This document shows, one piece after another, positions 36,049-45,433 of a stretch of DNA of 64,000 bases. The notes beneath the pieces are model-generated. The model made no database searches, was not told where the DNA came from, and saw only the letters and a list, made by a program, of their open reading frames with translations. The translations under genes and the position numbers were made by a program. The first letter of the stretch is position 1. The number at the start of each line of letters is the position of its first letter. The DNA is from JBCDGZ01 sp038750655 (GTDB lineage Bacteria; Bacteroidota; Bacteroidia; Chitinophagales; Saprospiraceae), in the NCBI GenBank assembly GCA_038750655.1, contig JBCDGZ010000019.1, forward strand, positions 1 to 64,000, read 5' to 3'.

Positions 36049-38529
36049 ATGAGATTAAAACTAATCCTGGCAGTTGGCCTGCTGTGGAGCTATACCCTAC
36101 CCAGCTCTGCACAAACTTCTTTTGGCACCGAGATACTGATTAAATCGGATGCAAATGGCGCCCGAGCAATGGATTTTGCAGACCTCAATGGTGATGGAGA
36201 GCTAGATGTCTTATTGGCTTCCCAGAGAGATAACAAGGTCGCCTGGTACGAGAACCTGGGGAATGCTGAACTCGGTCCCCCGCAAATCATTACAACCAGT
36301 GCTTTCAACGTTCAAGCTGTGAAAACCGCAGACTTTGATGGAGATGGTGATCTAGATGTGCTTTCTGCCTCTCTTGACGATCGTAAAGTGGCCTGGTATG
36401 AGAATGATGGCGAGGGTAACTTCAGCGATCCTATAGTCATTCTCGATAATGCATACGGGATTCGACTGATCGATATTGCAGATATAGACGGCGATGGAGA
36501 TTCGGATGTATACCTGAGCGCGTCTGGCCAAATCTTTTGGTTGGAGAATGATGGAGCGGGTAGCTTCGGTACCGCTCGTGTCTTATTGGGTAGTGTTGGT
36601 CTTGATACGCCTACCGCGATATATGCCAAGGACATGGATGGGGATAATGATTTGGACATTGTATATGCCTCGTTTGATTGGAGAGCCGTGGGTTGGTTTG
36701 CGAACGACGGAGCGGGTAATTTTGGGGAGCTACAATTGCTTGTGGAGACCTTTTGGCCAGTATTAGGAGCAATAGGCTTGTATGTCGGCGATCTGGATAG
36801 TGATGGCGATAATGATGTGGTTTATCAAGTGAGAGGCGCGTCTCAAGTATCCCTGTTGACCAATAACGGAGACGGGAGTTTTGAAGATCAAGGCAGCATT
36901 CTGAATGTAGTAACTACAGCGAATACGATCAATGCGGGGGATTTGGATGGTGATGGTCTTGCCGATTTAGTCATTGTTTTTCCCCAGGAAAATCAGATCG
37001 TATGGTCTAAAAATAACGGAAACGGAAACTTTGGTGCCCAGCAGGTGCTCGAGAGTAGTTCAATTGATCCTGTATCTGCCTACCTCGTAGATATAGGTCA
37101 GGATAATGACCTGGATGTTTTTTTTATTTCTTCGAGAGATAGTGAGGCGGCCTGGTTTGAAAATGATGGAAATGGAAATTTTGCAACGAAAGAAATTATC
37201 GTATCCAATCAAGGATTTATCAAAACCATGATTACCAATGACTTAGACGGCGATGGCGATCTGGATGTTCTCTGCGGTTCGATCTCTTCCTTCTTTGAAG
37301 CTAAGGTTACTTGGATTGAAAATCTGGGCAATGGCCAATTCGACAGCCAAAAGGTGGTGAGCGAAGAGGTGGACGGGACGACGACCGTATATGCCGCAGA
37401 TGTAGATGGCGATGGCGATAATGATATACTCTCGGCCTCAGCTGATGATGGTAAAATTGCCTGGTATGAGAATGAGGGCGGTGGCACATGGAGCGAACAA
37501 CAAGTTATTTTCAGTCGGTTCGATGCTCAGTTTGTTCACACCGGTGATTTGGATGGCGATAATGATATGGATGTTCTGGCTGCTTTTGAGAATGAACTGC
37601 TTTGGTTTGAAAATGATGGGGAGGAAAACTTTAGCTTGGGGCAAAGAATTACCAGAGGGGCTCAGGTCGTTTACGCCCATGATCTGGATGGCGATGGCGA
37701 TCAGGATATGATTTATATGTATCGCACTACATTTGCTTTTTCTGGCAGTATAGAATGGCGTGAAAATGATGGGAGCGGTAATTTTGGAGAGGAGAAAGAA
37801 ATCGCCTCTATAGGGGGCTTATTTTCTGAAAATAAGCAAGAGCTAAGCATTATCGATATGGATGCGGATGGCGACCTGGATGTCCTTGTTGCTGCGCTTT
37901 CGGATAACGAGATCGTCTGGTATGAGAATGATGGCGCGGGTAATTTTGGTGATCGGCAGGTACTCAAGACAGAAGTGAATGCCCTCCAAGCGGTCTTTCC
38001 CAGCGATTTAGACAACGATGGCGACCTCGACATGCTCTCCGCCTCCACCATCACCGGCGAAGTCGCCTGGTACGAAAATGACGGGAGCCTGGGATTCGGA
38101 GATCAACAGCTTATTGATACTAACTTGGTCTTAGCGCCCAGTGCTGTGTTGCTGGCCTCCTTGCGCGCAGGCGACTTCGACAACGATGGCGACATTGATG
38201 TCCTCGTCGGCTCTGATGTCGATGGAAAAATAGCCTGGTATCCTAATTCCCTGCTCATGACGAGTACCAAAGATCAAAGCGATCCACAGGAATCCTTCAC
38301 TATCTATCCCAATCCCAGCGCGGAGTTTTTCACCATTAAAAGTCCGGATGCGAACGGCAAAAGACTATCGTACGAAATCTTCAATGCCCAAGGGCAACTG
38401 ATCCATACAGGCTTAATCAATCAAAGCGAAGAAGTGGTCTCCTGCCAAGCCTGGGGCAGCGGCATTTATTTTTATCAGCTGCGCCAAGCGGGGCAAATTA
38501 TTCAGCAGGGTAAGCTCGTTAAGCAGTAG
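36049..38529 (+). CDS. T9SS type A cargo with 14 FG-GAP/VCBS repeats
   Basis: 826 residues. Signal peptide LILAVGLLWSYTLPSSAQ. Fourteen repeats of about 50 residues of the form DLDGDGDLDVLxAS...KxAWYENDGxGNF, where the DxDGDGDxD loop is an EF-hand-like calcium site of FG-GAP repeats. These should close into one or two seven-bladed propellers. C-terminal T9SS type A sorting domain (about 745-826: FTIYPNPSAEFFTI...YEIFNAQGQLI...GIYFYQLRQAGQIIQQGKLVKQ). Secreted or surface-bound calcium-dependent protein; ligand unknown. The repeats are highly similar at the DNA level, a sign of recent internal duplication. Confidence 0.92.
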   Translation: MRLKLILAVGLLWSYTLPSSAQTSFGTEILIKSDANGARAMDFADLNGDGELDVLLASQRDNKVAWYENLGNAELGPPQIITTSAFNVQAVKTADFDGDGDLDVLSASLDDRKVAWYENDGEGNFSDPIVILDNAYGIRLIDIADIDGDGDSDVYLSASGQIFWLENDGAGSFGTARVLLGSVGLDTPTAIYAKDMDGDNDLDIVYASFDWRAVGWFANDGAGNFGELQLLVETFWPVLGAIGLYVGDLDSDGDNDVVYQVRGASQVSLLTNNGDGSFEDQGSILNVVTTANTINAGDLDGDGLADLVIVFPQENQIVWSKNNGNGNFGAQQVLESSSIDPVSAYLVDIGQDNDLDVFFISSRDSEAAWFENDGNGNFATKEIIVSNQGFIKTMITNDLDGDGDLDVLCGSISSFFEAKVTWIENLGNGQFDSQKVVSEEVDGTTTVYAADVDGDGDNDILSASADDGKIAWYENEGGGTWSEQQVIFSRFDAQFVHTGDLDGDNDMDVLAAFENELLWFENDGEENFSLGQRITRGAQVVYAHDLDGDGDQDMIYMYRTTFAFSGSIEWRENDGSGNFGEEKEIASIGGLFSENKQELSIIDMDADGDLDVLVAALSDNEIVWYENDGAGNFGDRQVLKTEVNALQAVFPSDLDNDGDLDMLSASTITGEVAWYENDGSLGFGDQQLIDTNLVLAPSAVLLASLRAGDFDNDGDIDVLVGSDVDGKIAWYPNSLLMTSTKDQSDPQESFTIYPNPSAEFFTIKSPDANGKRLSYEIFNAQGQLIHTGLINQSEEVVSCQAWGSGIYFYQLRQAGQIIQQGKLVKQ

Positions 38530-38578
38530 GCGGAGAACATAGAAAGTATTTAATAAACTCCAAAACACACACCCCCAA

Positions 38579-39790
38579 ATGAGTACCACACAGTTTAATT
38601 TTGAATTCCTGGGATTCAAAGGAGAAATCTTTTTTGATACCCAAAACAAGCCCTCCGAAGATGGCCGCTTCCAACTCCTAAAGCCCACCAGCGGCAGTGC
38701 CGGCAATGGCATTATCGAAAACATTACTTGGAACGGCAATACCCTAACGGGCAAACTATCGGGAAGTATGGCGTACATGGTCGGCAATACACCAACGTAT
38801 GTCAACGGTTTTGAAGGCACCTGTGTACTGACTTTTAATGATGACCTTACTTCCTTCACCGGCAAGTATTCAGATGCTCCAACACAAGCTGCCTTTCAAA
38901 AAATCCCCTTTGTTAAATTGATCGAAGGCCATTCGTTTACTTTCCACCCGAGCTACTATCCTTATTATTTATCTGGTGCTACCGCTGCTACCTCCAGCGT
39001 AGAACTCCCCGGCAAAACCACCGCTGCCCCCCACAAACGGGTGACCCTCATGCGCTTCGTCTATGGCTCTTCGGTAAATTCAGGCTGGTGTAACGCCATT
39101 CCTACCAAGGAAACCAAGGATTTTCAGCTCATTGAATTCTATTACGATCAAACTGCGCACACCATTTACTTGTACAAGTTGAATCAGGAATTCATCGAAT
39201 TACCCTCTGAGGAGGAGCAATACAAGATACTAGCAGGTGGTACCCTGAAAAGTGGATACAAACCGCTCCTCCGGGCCTTTTCGGTCAAGGATTTGATTGG
39301 TCCAGATTACCTCAATCCACTGCCAGATCAGGTTGCTTTTGATCAAATTCTGCCACTGGTATTTTTCGAAATATTCCAGCGTTTCCCCTCGGATATTTAC
39401 GGGGTGCGATATTCCGGTCACGGAGGGCCTAATTCCATGTTTGGCATGTATGCATTTGGCTATCATCAGTGCAGAATATTAAGAGCGATCAACACCATGC
39501 TCGGAAGAAAAATAGACTTCCTAGATTGGAACAGCAACTGCAATATGGGAAGTCTACATAACATGCTTAACCAGTACCAGTACACCGATTACATTGTCGC
39601 AGCTGACTTAGAACGGACCAATCTGTCAACATATGGTTTTGGTTCGACAAATGATCCACTGAAAAGAAGCTACAGCAAGAGAAAGTATACCATAGACCCA
39701 AGAGTAAAATACCCGGACTATTTCGCCGGAGGTGCGGATGTCCCTACTGCTTTAAAGGCTTCGATGGATTATCTTTTCCCAATGGCCTGA
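38579..39790 (+). CDS. Clostripain-like (C11-type) cysteine peptidase, C-terminus in another frame
   Basis: 403 residues in the zero frame, no signal peptide. Residues 1-105 form a beta-rich domain (ITWNGNTLTGKLSGSMAY...FNDDLTSFTGKYSD). Residues 150-350 carry the clan CD dyad: His281 in YSGHGG and Cys321 in DWNSNCNMGSL, followed by YTDYIVAADLERTN, matching the C11 order (HG, then D-x-C-x-M, then y-x-v-a-S/A-e). The zero frame stops at 39788-39790. Codons of the -1 frame stay open to TAA 39895-39897 and encode a protein-like tail ending HPWDSISNLNPVIFNANDYV. A TTTAAAG heptamer in slippery phase lies at 39751-39757. Either a programmed frameshift gives 439 residues or there is a one-base indel. 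A perfect terminator follows the -1 stop, not the zero-frame stop. Confidence 0.7.
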   Translation: MSTTQFNFEFLGFKGEIFFDTQNKPSEDGRFQLLKPTSGSAGNGIIENITWNGNTLTGKLSGSMAYMVGNTPTYVNGFEGTCVLTFNDDLTSFTGKYSDAPTQAAFQKIPFVKLIEGHSFTFHPSYYPYYLSGATAATSSVELPGKTTAAPHKRVTLMRFVYGSSVNSGWCNAIPTKETKDFQLIEFYYDQTAHTIYLYKLNQEFIELPSEEEQYKILAGGTLKSGYKPLLRAFSVKDLIGPDYLNPLPDQVAFDQILPLVFFEIFQRFPSDIYGVRYSGHGGPNSMFGMYAFGYHQCRILRAINTMLGRKIDFLDWNSNCNMGSLHNMLNQYQYTDYIVAADLERTNLSTYGFGSTNDPLKRSYSKRKYTIDPRVKYPDYFAGGADVPTALKASMDYLFPMA

Positions 39791-39897
39791 ACTTTCATAG
39801 ACACGGCATTACCACCAAAGCGAGTAACAGCTTCCATCCCTGGGATAGTATCAGCAACTTAAATCCGGTGATCTTCAATGCTAATGATTATGTGTAA
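39751..39897 (+). other. Candidate -1 frameshift site and extension of the peptidase
   Basis: T39751 is the third base of a GCT codon, so T-TTA-AAG has the X-XXY-YYZ phase of a -1 slippery site. Slipping continues as GGC TTC GAT GGA..., adding 46 codons up to the stop at 39895. The terminator starts 12 bp later. A sequencing or evolutionary indel near here would produce the same picture. Confidence 0.5.
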
Positions 39898-39908
39898 GGG
39901 GATAATTT

Positions 39909-39943
39909 GCCGTGTCTTCTGCTAAGGGACACGGCGTTTTTTT
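39909..39943 (+). terminator. Rho-independent terminator
   Basis: GCCGTGTC / GACACGGC is a perfect 8-bp stem with an 11-nt loop, followed by seven T from 39937. It ends the FG-GAP/peptidase transcript. Confidence 0.85.
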
Positions 39944-39956
39944 AAATATAAAACAC

Positions 39957-39964
39957 TATATTTG
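39957..39964 (+). promoter_or_regulatory. Candidate -7 box
   Basis: TATATTTG matches TAnnTTTG and lies 41 bp before the ATG of the Cys-rich lipoprotein gene. No clear -33 TTG at the usual distance. Confidence 0.4.
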
Positions 39965-40005
39965 CAATACTAGTTGCGACTCATCAAATTTCAATAAATC
40001 TAATA

Positions 40006-40743
40006 ATGATGGATTACCATTTCAAACAGCGTCTTTTAACCATAAAAGTCGTCTCCAGATTCTTACGCAACTCATTAATGATCGCGAGCCTGCTCCTACT
40101 GTCCTTTTCCTGTACCAAAGACAAGGAAAAGACCTCAGATCAACACAAATTACCAAATGCCCCCGAACTTATCGATCAATACAACATCGGTCGGCTGGCA
40201 CACCAGCAAGCAGAATTAGTAGAAGGAGCCGTTTACATCAGAGCAGCATCGGAGAATACGATCGTCATTATGGTCAATAATAAAGCGCTAGCTGATACTA
40301 CCATTGTCTATCAATTGCAACTGGAGGAGTTGACGGCCACCGATTTAAGTGTAGCGTTGAAACAGGCGCAGGTGCTTTTCTTTCGCAATAGCTTGGTGGT
40401 TAATTCAACAGTAACGGACGCGATGTATGCCTTTCAACTTTCAAGTGCGCAGCCTCAACTTCAGTTAAAGGATAACACCATACCATATTTAGGATTCGGA
40501 TTGTCCAGGGCCCTCTATTTCCCACCAGTTAACGAGGTGACATCCCGCGCCGGTTTTGGCATTCCGGGTGATCCTCCTCCAGTAGCGGGATGCAGCTGCA
40601 CCAGTATCATCACTAAAGACTGCGACTCTGGTGGTCCGGGATCTTCGTCTTGCTCAGGGGCCTACGGCCCGAATGGAACTCAATGCTCGGTGAGCTGCGA
40701 GAGCAATGACCATAGCGTTAGAAACTGGGCTTGCTGTGATTAG
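40006..40743 (+). CDS. Lipoprotein with Cys-rich C-terminus
   Basis: 245 residues from the first of two adjacent ATG codons. The N-terminus (FKQRLLTIKVVSRFLRNSLMIASLLLLSFSC) is long but ends in a good lipobox, with Cys at about residue 36 followed by TKDKEK. The middle is alpha/beta with no recognised family. The last about 55 residues contain nine Cys in a Gly/Ser-rich stretch (GCSCTS...KDCDSGG...SSCSGAYG...QCSVSCES...WACCD), which must form several disulfides or bind metal. The CSC start recalls fulvocin-C-like bacteriocin-related tails, but this is only a resemblance by eye. It stands alone between a terminator and a convergent gene. Confidence 0.7.
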   Translation: MMDYHFKQRLLTIKVVSRFLRNSLMIASLLLLSFSCTKDKEKTSDQHKLPNAPELIDQYNIGRLAHQQAELVEGAVYIRAASENTIVIMVNNKALADTTIVYQLQLEELTATDLSVALKQAQVLFFRNSLVVNSTVTDAMYAFQLSSAQPQLQLKDNTIPYLGFGLSRALYFPPVNEVTSRAGFGIPGDPPPVAGCSCTSIITKDCDSGGPGSSSCSGAYGPNGTQCSVSCESNDHSVRNWACCD

Positions 40744-40754
40744 TTTTTTCTTCC

Positions 40755-41993
40755 TCAAGCCGTATTCAACACATGCAGCGTAATCTCCGGCGGCATGCCC
40801 ACCCGACCGGGAAAGATCAAAAAGCCCATTCCGCGATTGATGTACAGATGCTGTTGGCCCTCTTGGTAGTGCCCAGCGTATCTTTTGTAAAATAACTTCG
40901 CCGCACTGACCTCCACCAGCCCAGGAATTCGGAAGCCTACTTGGCCGCCGTGCGTATGTCCAGAGAGGGTCAGGTCGACCTGCTCTTTGCCCAGGATGTG
41001 GTGATCCCAGTGCGAAGGGTCATGGCTGAGCAGGATTTTGAAGGGCACTTCTTCCATGCCCGCTGTAGATTTTTTGTAATCTCCCTTGGTTGGAAACCAG
41101 TTCTGCTCCGAGAACCCCCAGTTTTCTACCCCTATCAAGCCAATTTTTTCCCCTTCTTTTTCAATGACTTGATGCTCATTCAACAAGATATTGAAGCCCA
41201 TACGCCTATTGATTTCGGCTACGCCTTTACTGTTGGCCAGCTTTTGCTCTTCCGTCGTTCTTCCCCAGCCATAGTCGTGATTGCCGAGAACCGAGTATTT
41301 GCCGTACTTAGCCTTTAGGCCCTGAAGAATACTCACCCAGGATTCGGCCTCCTCGGGAGATTCGTTGACCAGATCACCCGTAAAAAAAATGTAATCAGGC
41401 TCCAACTCATTGATCATCTCAATAGCTTCTCTGATAGGGTCAAAGTTTTTTTCAAAACTCCCCAAATGCAGATCGGAGATTTGTACGATCTTCAGGCCGT
41501 CGAAGGCCTTGGGCAGATTGTTGAAAGACAGTTGGTTGGTTAAAATTCTCCACCCATACTTTCCTCTCGTAGTTCCCCAGAGGAAGGAACCCAGGATGAC
41601 GCTGCCAACGCCCAGCGCCAGCTTATTCATAAAGGTCCGCCGCTTCATCGGCTCGCCAGCAGATTTGGAGGCAGAAAATTGATGAGCGGTATACCTCCCC
41701 AGCAGCACCAAATCGGCCAAAAGTTGGAAGATACAAACGGTCAGTAGGGATACCGAGAGGGTAATAGAGCCTATGATGGTATAGCTTCTGATCCACTCAA
41801 TACCTTCGTACTGATCTCGGTTGACGGCGAAGTAGGCCGTGGTGAAATACACAAAGAGGGTGAGGACCAAAAAGGCAACTCTGGTCAGCCATTTCGTTCT
41901 GGGCTTCCCTTCCTTAGTCACGATGTGTATGGTCCTATAGGCATATAAAATAAGGAATAGGGTTCCGTAGAGAATGAGATTATAGGCTAACAT
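40755..41993 (-). CDS. Membrane-anchored metallophosphoesterase (YkuE-like)
   Basis: 412 residues from ATG 41993; an in-frame TTG at 42035 would add 14 residues. About four transmembrane segments occupy the N-terminal part (YNLILYGTLFLILYAY; WLTRVAFLVLTLFVYFTTAYF; SYTIIGSITLSVSLLTVCIFQLLADLVLLG; LGVGSVILGSFLWG, the last preceded by MKRRTFMNK). The catalytic domain has all metal motifs of calcineurin-like phosphoesterases: ISDLHLGS, FFTGDLVNE, LGNHDYG, LLSHDPSHWDHH and LSGHTHGGQ. It likely acts on the outer face of the inner membrane; relatives are proposed to act on lipid or cell-wall phosphates. The substrate is not defined by the sequence. Confidence 0.9.
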   Translation of the reverse strand: MLAYNLILYGTLFLILYAYRTIHIVTKEGKPRTKWLTRVAFLVLTLFVYFTTAYFAVNRDQYEGIEWIRSYTIIGSITLSVSLLTVCIFQLLADLVLLGRYTAHQFSASKSAGEPMKRRTFMNKLALGVGSVILGSFLWGTTRGKYGWRILTNQLSFNNLPKAFDGLKIVQISDLHLGSFEKNFDPIREAIEMINELEPDYIFFTGDLVNESPEEAESWVSILQGLKAKYGKYSVLGNHDYGWGRTTEEQKLANSKGVAEINRRMGFNILLNEHQVIEKEGEKIGLIGVENWGFSEQNWFPTKGDYKKSTAGMEEVPFKILLSHDPSHWDHHILGKEQVDLTLSGHTHGGQVGFRIPGLVEVSAAKLFYKRYAGHYQEGQQHLYINRGMGFLIFPGRVGMPPEITLHVLNTA

Positions 41994-42076
41994 AAAGGGA
42001 GACTTTTGTCTGAATGGTAAAATTACACTTGTCAACTTAAAGCGTCAAACGAAGCAGATTGTTCTGCTGGGGCGAC

Positions 42077-42084
42077 TACTTTTG
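42077..42084 (+). promoter_or_regulatory. Candidate -7 box for sugar porter operon
   Basis: TACTTTTG fits TAnnTTTG. It lies 129 bp before the ATG at 42213 and downstream of the divergent metallophosphoesterase start. Confidence 0.3.
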
Positions 42085-42212
42085 TTAGAATTGTGGAGGA
42101 TGCCGAGGAATTTTGGAAAAAAAAGAGGGATTAAGGCCCAAAAAGGGAACATTGGTTATCTTACAGGGTCATGCCCTGATCTGCTAGGAGGAATCGTTTA
42201 TAACACAACAAA

Positions 42213-43769
42213 ATGAAAAACAACAGCTACGCCATTTTTCTGGCTGCCATCGTCTCGCTAGGAGGCTTCCTATTCGGTTTCGATGCTGCGGTCATCTCTG
42301 GAGTCAATAATTACATCACCACCACATTTGACCTGACGAGCTTGCAATTGGGTTGGGTCGTCTCTTCGGTGACCATCAGCTCGGCGGCGTCCATGCTGGT
42401 GGCCGGGGCGGTGAGCGATCGACTGGGGCGAAAGAAAGTCTTGATCTTTGTGGCCTTTCTCTACTCCCTCTCTGCGATTTGCTCTGCGTTGGCGCCCTCC
42501 TACGGCACCTTGGTTATGGCGCGGTTGATTGGCGGCATCGCCTTCGGCGCCGCACTGGTCCTAGTCCCCGTCTATATCGCCGAAACCGTACCCGCCGAAA
42601 TGCGCGGCAGCATGGTCTCTATCAACCAACTGGCCATCGTCGTCGGCTTCTCCGCCGCCTACTTCAGCAATTACTACTTCCTGCAGCTCAGCCAATCGGA
42701 CACCGCCTTCGTCCGCGAGTGGGGCATCGATCAGCATACCTGGCGTTGGATGCTGGGCCTGGAAGCCCTGCCCGCGCTCCTCTATTTCGGCCTGCTCTTC
42801 TTCGTCCCCAACAGCCCCCGCTGGCTGGTGATGAAAGGCCGCGAAGACGAAGCCCTGGGGATTCTGTCCAAAGTAAATGGCCCCACCCGAGGCAAGACCA
42901 TTCTCCAAACCATCCAGCAAAGCATCGAAGAGGGGAAGAATAAAGCCAAAACCAGCATCAGCGAGCTGTTCCAGCCCCGCCTGAAGCTGGTCATGACCGT
43001 CGCCCTGATTGTCGGTATCGCCCAGATGAGCGTGGGGATTAACGCCGTCTTTTTTTACGCCACCAATATCTTTGAACTGACCGGAATCGGCACCGATGCT
43101 GCCTTCGTCCAATCGGTCTGGGTCGGCATCATCAATGTCCTATTCACCGTCCTGGCCATCCTGCTGATCGACCGCCTGGGGCGTCGCCCCCTGCTTTTAA
43201 TCGGACTGGTCGGCGTCGCTCTCAACCTCCTTCTCGTCGCCTACGGCTTCAGCAAAGCCACCTACCAGCTGACGCCCGAAAAAGTACAACAGCTCGACTC
43301 GGAGATCGACCGGGCCAAGCTAGAGCCGATGATTGGCGTGCTGTACGACAACGATGTTGACTTTATCAATGCCATCAAAGCCAATTTTACCAATAAAGAA
43401 ACGGCAACTTACAAAGGCCAACTGATCAAGGCAGCGGGTAACCTCGACGCGGTATTGCTGTTGGTTGGCATCCTGGGCTTTGTCGCCTTCTTCGCCTTTT
43501 CCCTGGGGCCGGTGATGTGGGTGCTGCTCTCCGAGATTTTCCCCAACCGCATCCGAGGGGTGGCCATCTCTGCGGTCGGCTTTATCAATAGTCTGACCTC
43601 TTATTTTGTGGTGCAATTTTTCCCCTGGCAGACGGACAATCTGGGCAGTACGCTGACCTTTTTGATCTACGCGGGGGCGGCCATCGTCGCCTTTGTCCTG
43701 CTTTATCGCCTATTGCCCGAAACCAAAGGGCGTTCGCTGGAGGAGTTAGAAAGAGAGTTGATTGGATGA
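42213..43769 (+). CDS. Sugar porter, major facilitator superfamily (probable pentose/H+ symporter)
   Basis: 518 residues, 12 transmembrane segments. Sugar-porter signatures: GGFLFGFDAAVISG (TM1), DRLGRKKVL after TM2, PVYIAETVPAEMRGSMVSINQL (TM4-5), PNSPRWLVMKGRE at the central loop, QMSVGINAVFFYATNIF (TM7), DRLGRRPLLLIG, and the C-terminal PETKGRSLEELERE. An insertion of about 65 residues between TM9 and TM10 (YQLTPEKVQQ...KAAGNLDA) makes it longer than E. coli XylE; similar insertions occur in Bacteroidota homologues. Its stop overlaps the start of the GH43 gene (ATGA), so import of xylose or a related sugar is likely. Inner membrane. Confidence 0.92.
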   Translation: MKNNSYAIFLAAIVSLGGFLFGFDAAVISGVNNYITTTFDLTSLQLGWVVSSVTISSAASMLVAGAVSDRLGRKKVLIFVAFLYSLSAICSALAPSYGTLVMARLIGGIAFGAALVLVPVYIAETVPAEMRGSMVSINQLAIVVGFSAAYFSNYYFLQLSQSDTAFVREWGIDQHTWRWMLGLEALPALLYFGLLFFVPNSPRWLVMKGREDEALGILSKVNGPTRGKTILQTIQQSIEEGKNKAKTSISELFQPRLKLVMTVALIVGIAQMSVGINAVFFYATNIFELTGIGTDAAFVQSVWVGIINVLFTVLAILLIDRLGRRPLLLIGLVGVALNLLLVAYGFSKATYQLTPEKVQQLDSEIDRAKLEPMIGVLYDNDVDFINAIKANFTNKETATYKGQLIKAAGNLDAVLLLVGILGFVAFFAFSLGPVMWVLLSEIFPNRIRGVAISAVGFINSLTSYFVVQFFPWQTDNLGSTLTFLIYAGAAIVAFVLLYRLLPETKGRSLEELERELIG

Positions 43770-45382
43770 GTAAGATTTATAATCCCATCCTTCGAGGCTT
43801 CAATCCTGATCCGTCGATCATTCGTGTGGGAGAGGATTATTACATCGCGACCTCTACTTTCGAATGGTTTCCCGGCGTGCAGATTCACCACTCTCGAGAC
43901 TTGAAAAACTGGACCCTTTGCTGCCGCCCGCTCAATCGACTCTCGCAGTTGAACCTGATCGGTAATCCTGACTCCTGTGGTGTTTGGGCGCCCTGTCTGA
44001 GTTATGATCAGGGAACGTTTTATCTGGTCTATTCCAATGTTCGCTCCTTTGATGGAGTCTGGAAGGATACGCCGAATTATTTGGTGACAACGCAGGAAAT
44101 CAGCGGCGAATGGTCCGACCCGGTTTTTCTCGGCTCCTATGGATTTGATGCCTCCCTTTTTCACGATGAGGACGGAAAAAAATGGTACACCAGCCTGATT
44201 GTTGACCACCGAAAGGGAAAGCTCTTTGGGGGGATTATTTTACAAGAATATGATTCAGCGCGGCAGCAGCTGGTCGGCCCCGTTCATCACATCTTCGAGG
44301 GCTCCGAGCTAGGCATTACCGAGGGGCCGCATTTGTACAAACGAAGGGGCTATTACTACCTGCTCACGGCCGAAGGCGGCACCGAATACGGCCACGCAGT
44401 GAGCTTGGCCCGTTCCAAAGCCATCACAGGGCCTTACGAACTACATCCAGATAATCCCATCCTGACGGCCCGGGAGCATCCAGCGCATCCGCTGCAAAAG
44501 GCCGGGCATGCTGACTTGCTGCACACCGCTGATAATCAGTGGTATGCGGTGTTTTTGGTGGGTCGTCCACTCCGCCAGCGCGGGCGCTGCCCGCTGGGTA
44601 GAGAAACGGCGATTGCCCGGATGATTTGGAAGGAGGACGATTGGCTATATTTGGAGGGCAGGGATAAGCTGCCCCCCTTGGATATTCTGGCGCTGGCCGA
44701 TCCTAACACCGAAAGCCCGGAGGCACCAAGGCTATTTGTGCACCATACTGATTTTGATGAGGAAGAATTGGACCTCCATTTTCAATCCTTAAGGATTCCA
44801 ATTACGGAAGATTGGTGTACCCTCAAAGAGCGCCCCGGCTTTTGCCGCCTCTATGGCCAGGAATCTCTTTCGTCCTTCCATCGCCAAAGCTTAATTGCCC
44901 GCAGGCTACAGCATTTTCATGTCGACGCTGCAACCGCCCTGACCTTCTTGCCCAACAGTTTTCAGCAAATGGCGGGACTGGTCTGCTACTACAACACTTC
45001 CCATTGGTATTACCTCTATATGTCGGGGGAGAAGGCCGAGGGACAAACCAGCCTACAGATCAGCTGCTGTGATCATTTTGCGTACAGCGAAATTTTTGAC
45101 CCCCCAATAGCCCTCAACGGCGCTACCCGGCTTTACTTGAAAGTGAAGATAGATCGAGAGCACTTGCAGTTTTATTATGCTTTGCAAGAGGGGCAGTGGC
45201 AGCCCGTAGGCCCGGTTTTGGACGGCAGCCGACTTTCTGATGATTACATTCAAGAGGGGAGCGATCGGTACCGCCCGGCCTTTACCGGCGCTTTTATTGG
45301 GCTTTGTTGCCAGGATTTGAGCGGGCAGCGGCTTTATGCGGATTTTGATTGGTTGGAGTACGTAGAACGAAACGGTCCTTGA
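43766..45382 (+). CDS. Glycoside hydrolase family 43 (beta-xylosidase type)
   Basis: 538 residues, no signal peptide, so cytoplasmic. The catalytic five-bladed propeller has the GH43 triad: Asp15 in GFNPDPSI (base), Asp128 in GFDASLFHDEDG (pKa modulator) and Glu186 in GITEGPHLYKRRGYYYL (acid). The C-terminal about 190 residues form the beta-sandwich typical of GH43 subfamily 11-like beta-xylosidases (LTFLPNSFQQMAGLVCYYNTSHWYYLYMS; FTGAFIGLCCQDLSGQRLYADFDWLEY). It is translationally coupled to the sugar porter by a 4-bp overlap. The pair would import and split xylo-oligosaccharides or xylosides. Alpha-L-arabinofuranosidase activity is the main alternative. Confidence 0.93.
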   Translation: MSKIYNPILRGFNPDPSIIRVGEDYYIATSTFEWFPGVQIHHSRDLKNWTLCCRPLNRLSQLNLIGNPDSCGVWAPCLSYDQGTFYLVYSNVRSFDGVWKDTPNYLVTTQEISGEWSDPVFLGSYGFDASLFHDEDGKKWYTSLIVDHRKGKLFGGIILQEYDSARQQLVGPVHHIFEGSELGITEGPHLYKRRGYYYLLTAEGGTEYGHAVSLARSKAITGPYELHPDNPILTAREHPAHPLQKAGHADLLHTADNQWYAVFLVGRPLRQRGRCPLGRETAIARMIWKEDDWLYLEGRDKLPPLDILALADPNTESPEAPRLFVHHTDFDEEELDLHFQSLRIPITEDWCTLKERPGFCRLYGQESLSSFHRQSLIARRLQHFHVDAATALTFLPNSFQQMAGLVCYYNTSHWYYLYMSGEKAEGQTSLQISCCDHFAYSEIFDPPIALNGATRLYLKVKIDREHLQFYYALQEGQWQPVGPVLDGSRLSDDYIQEGSDRYRPAFTGAFIGLCCQDLSGQRLYADFDWLEYVERNGP

Positions 45383-45433
45383 GGTGTACTATCTATACCT
45401 AGACCAGATAAGAAAGTTGTCCATTCAATTATT

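Noticed and set aside
42353..43112. Long frames of 183-196 codons overlapping the sugar porter gene
   Set aside because: Arg/Gly-rich translations caused by GC-rich codon positions. The porter frame has all family motifs.
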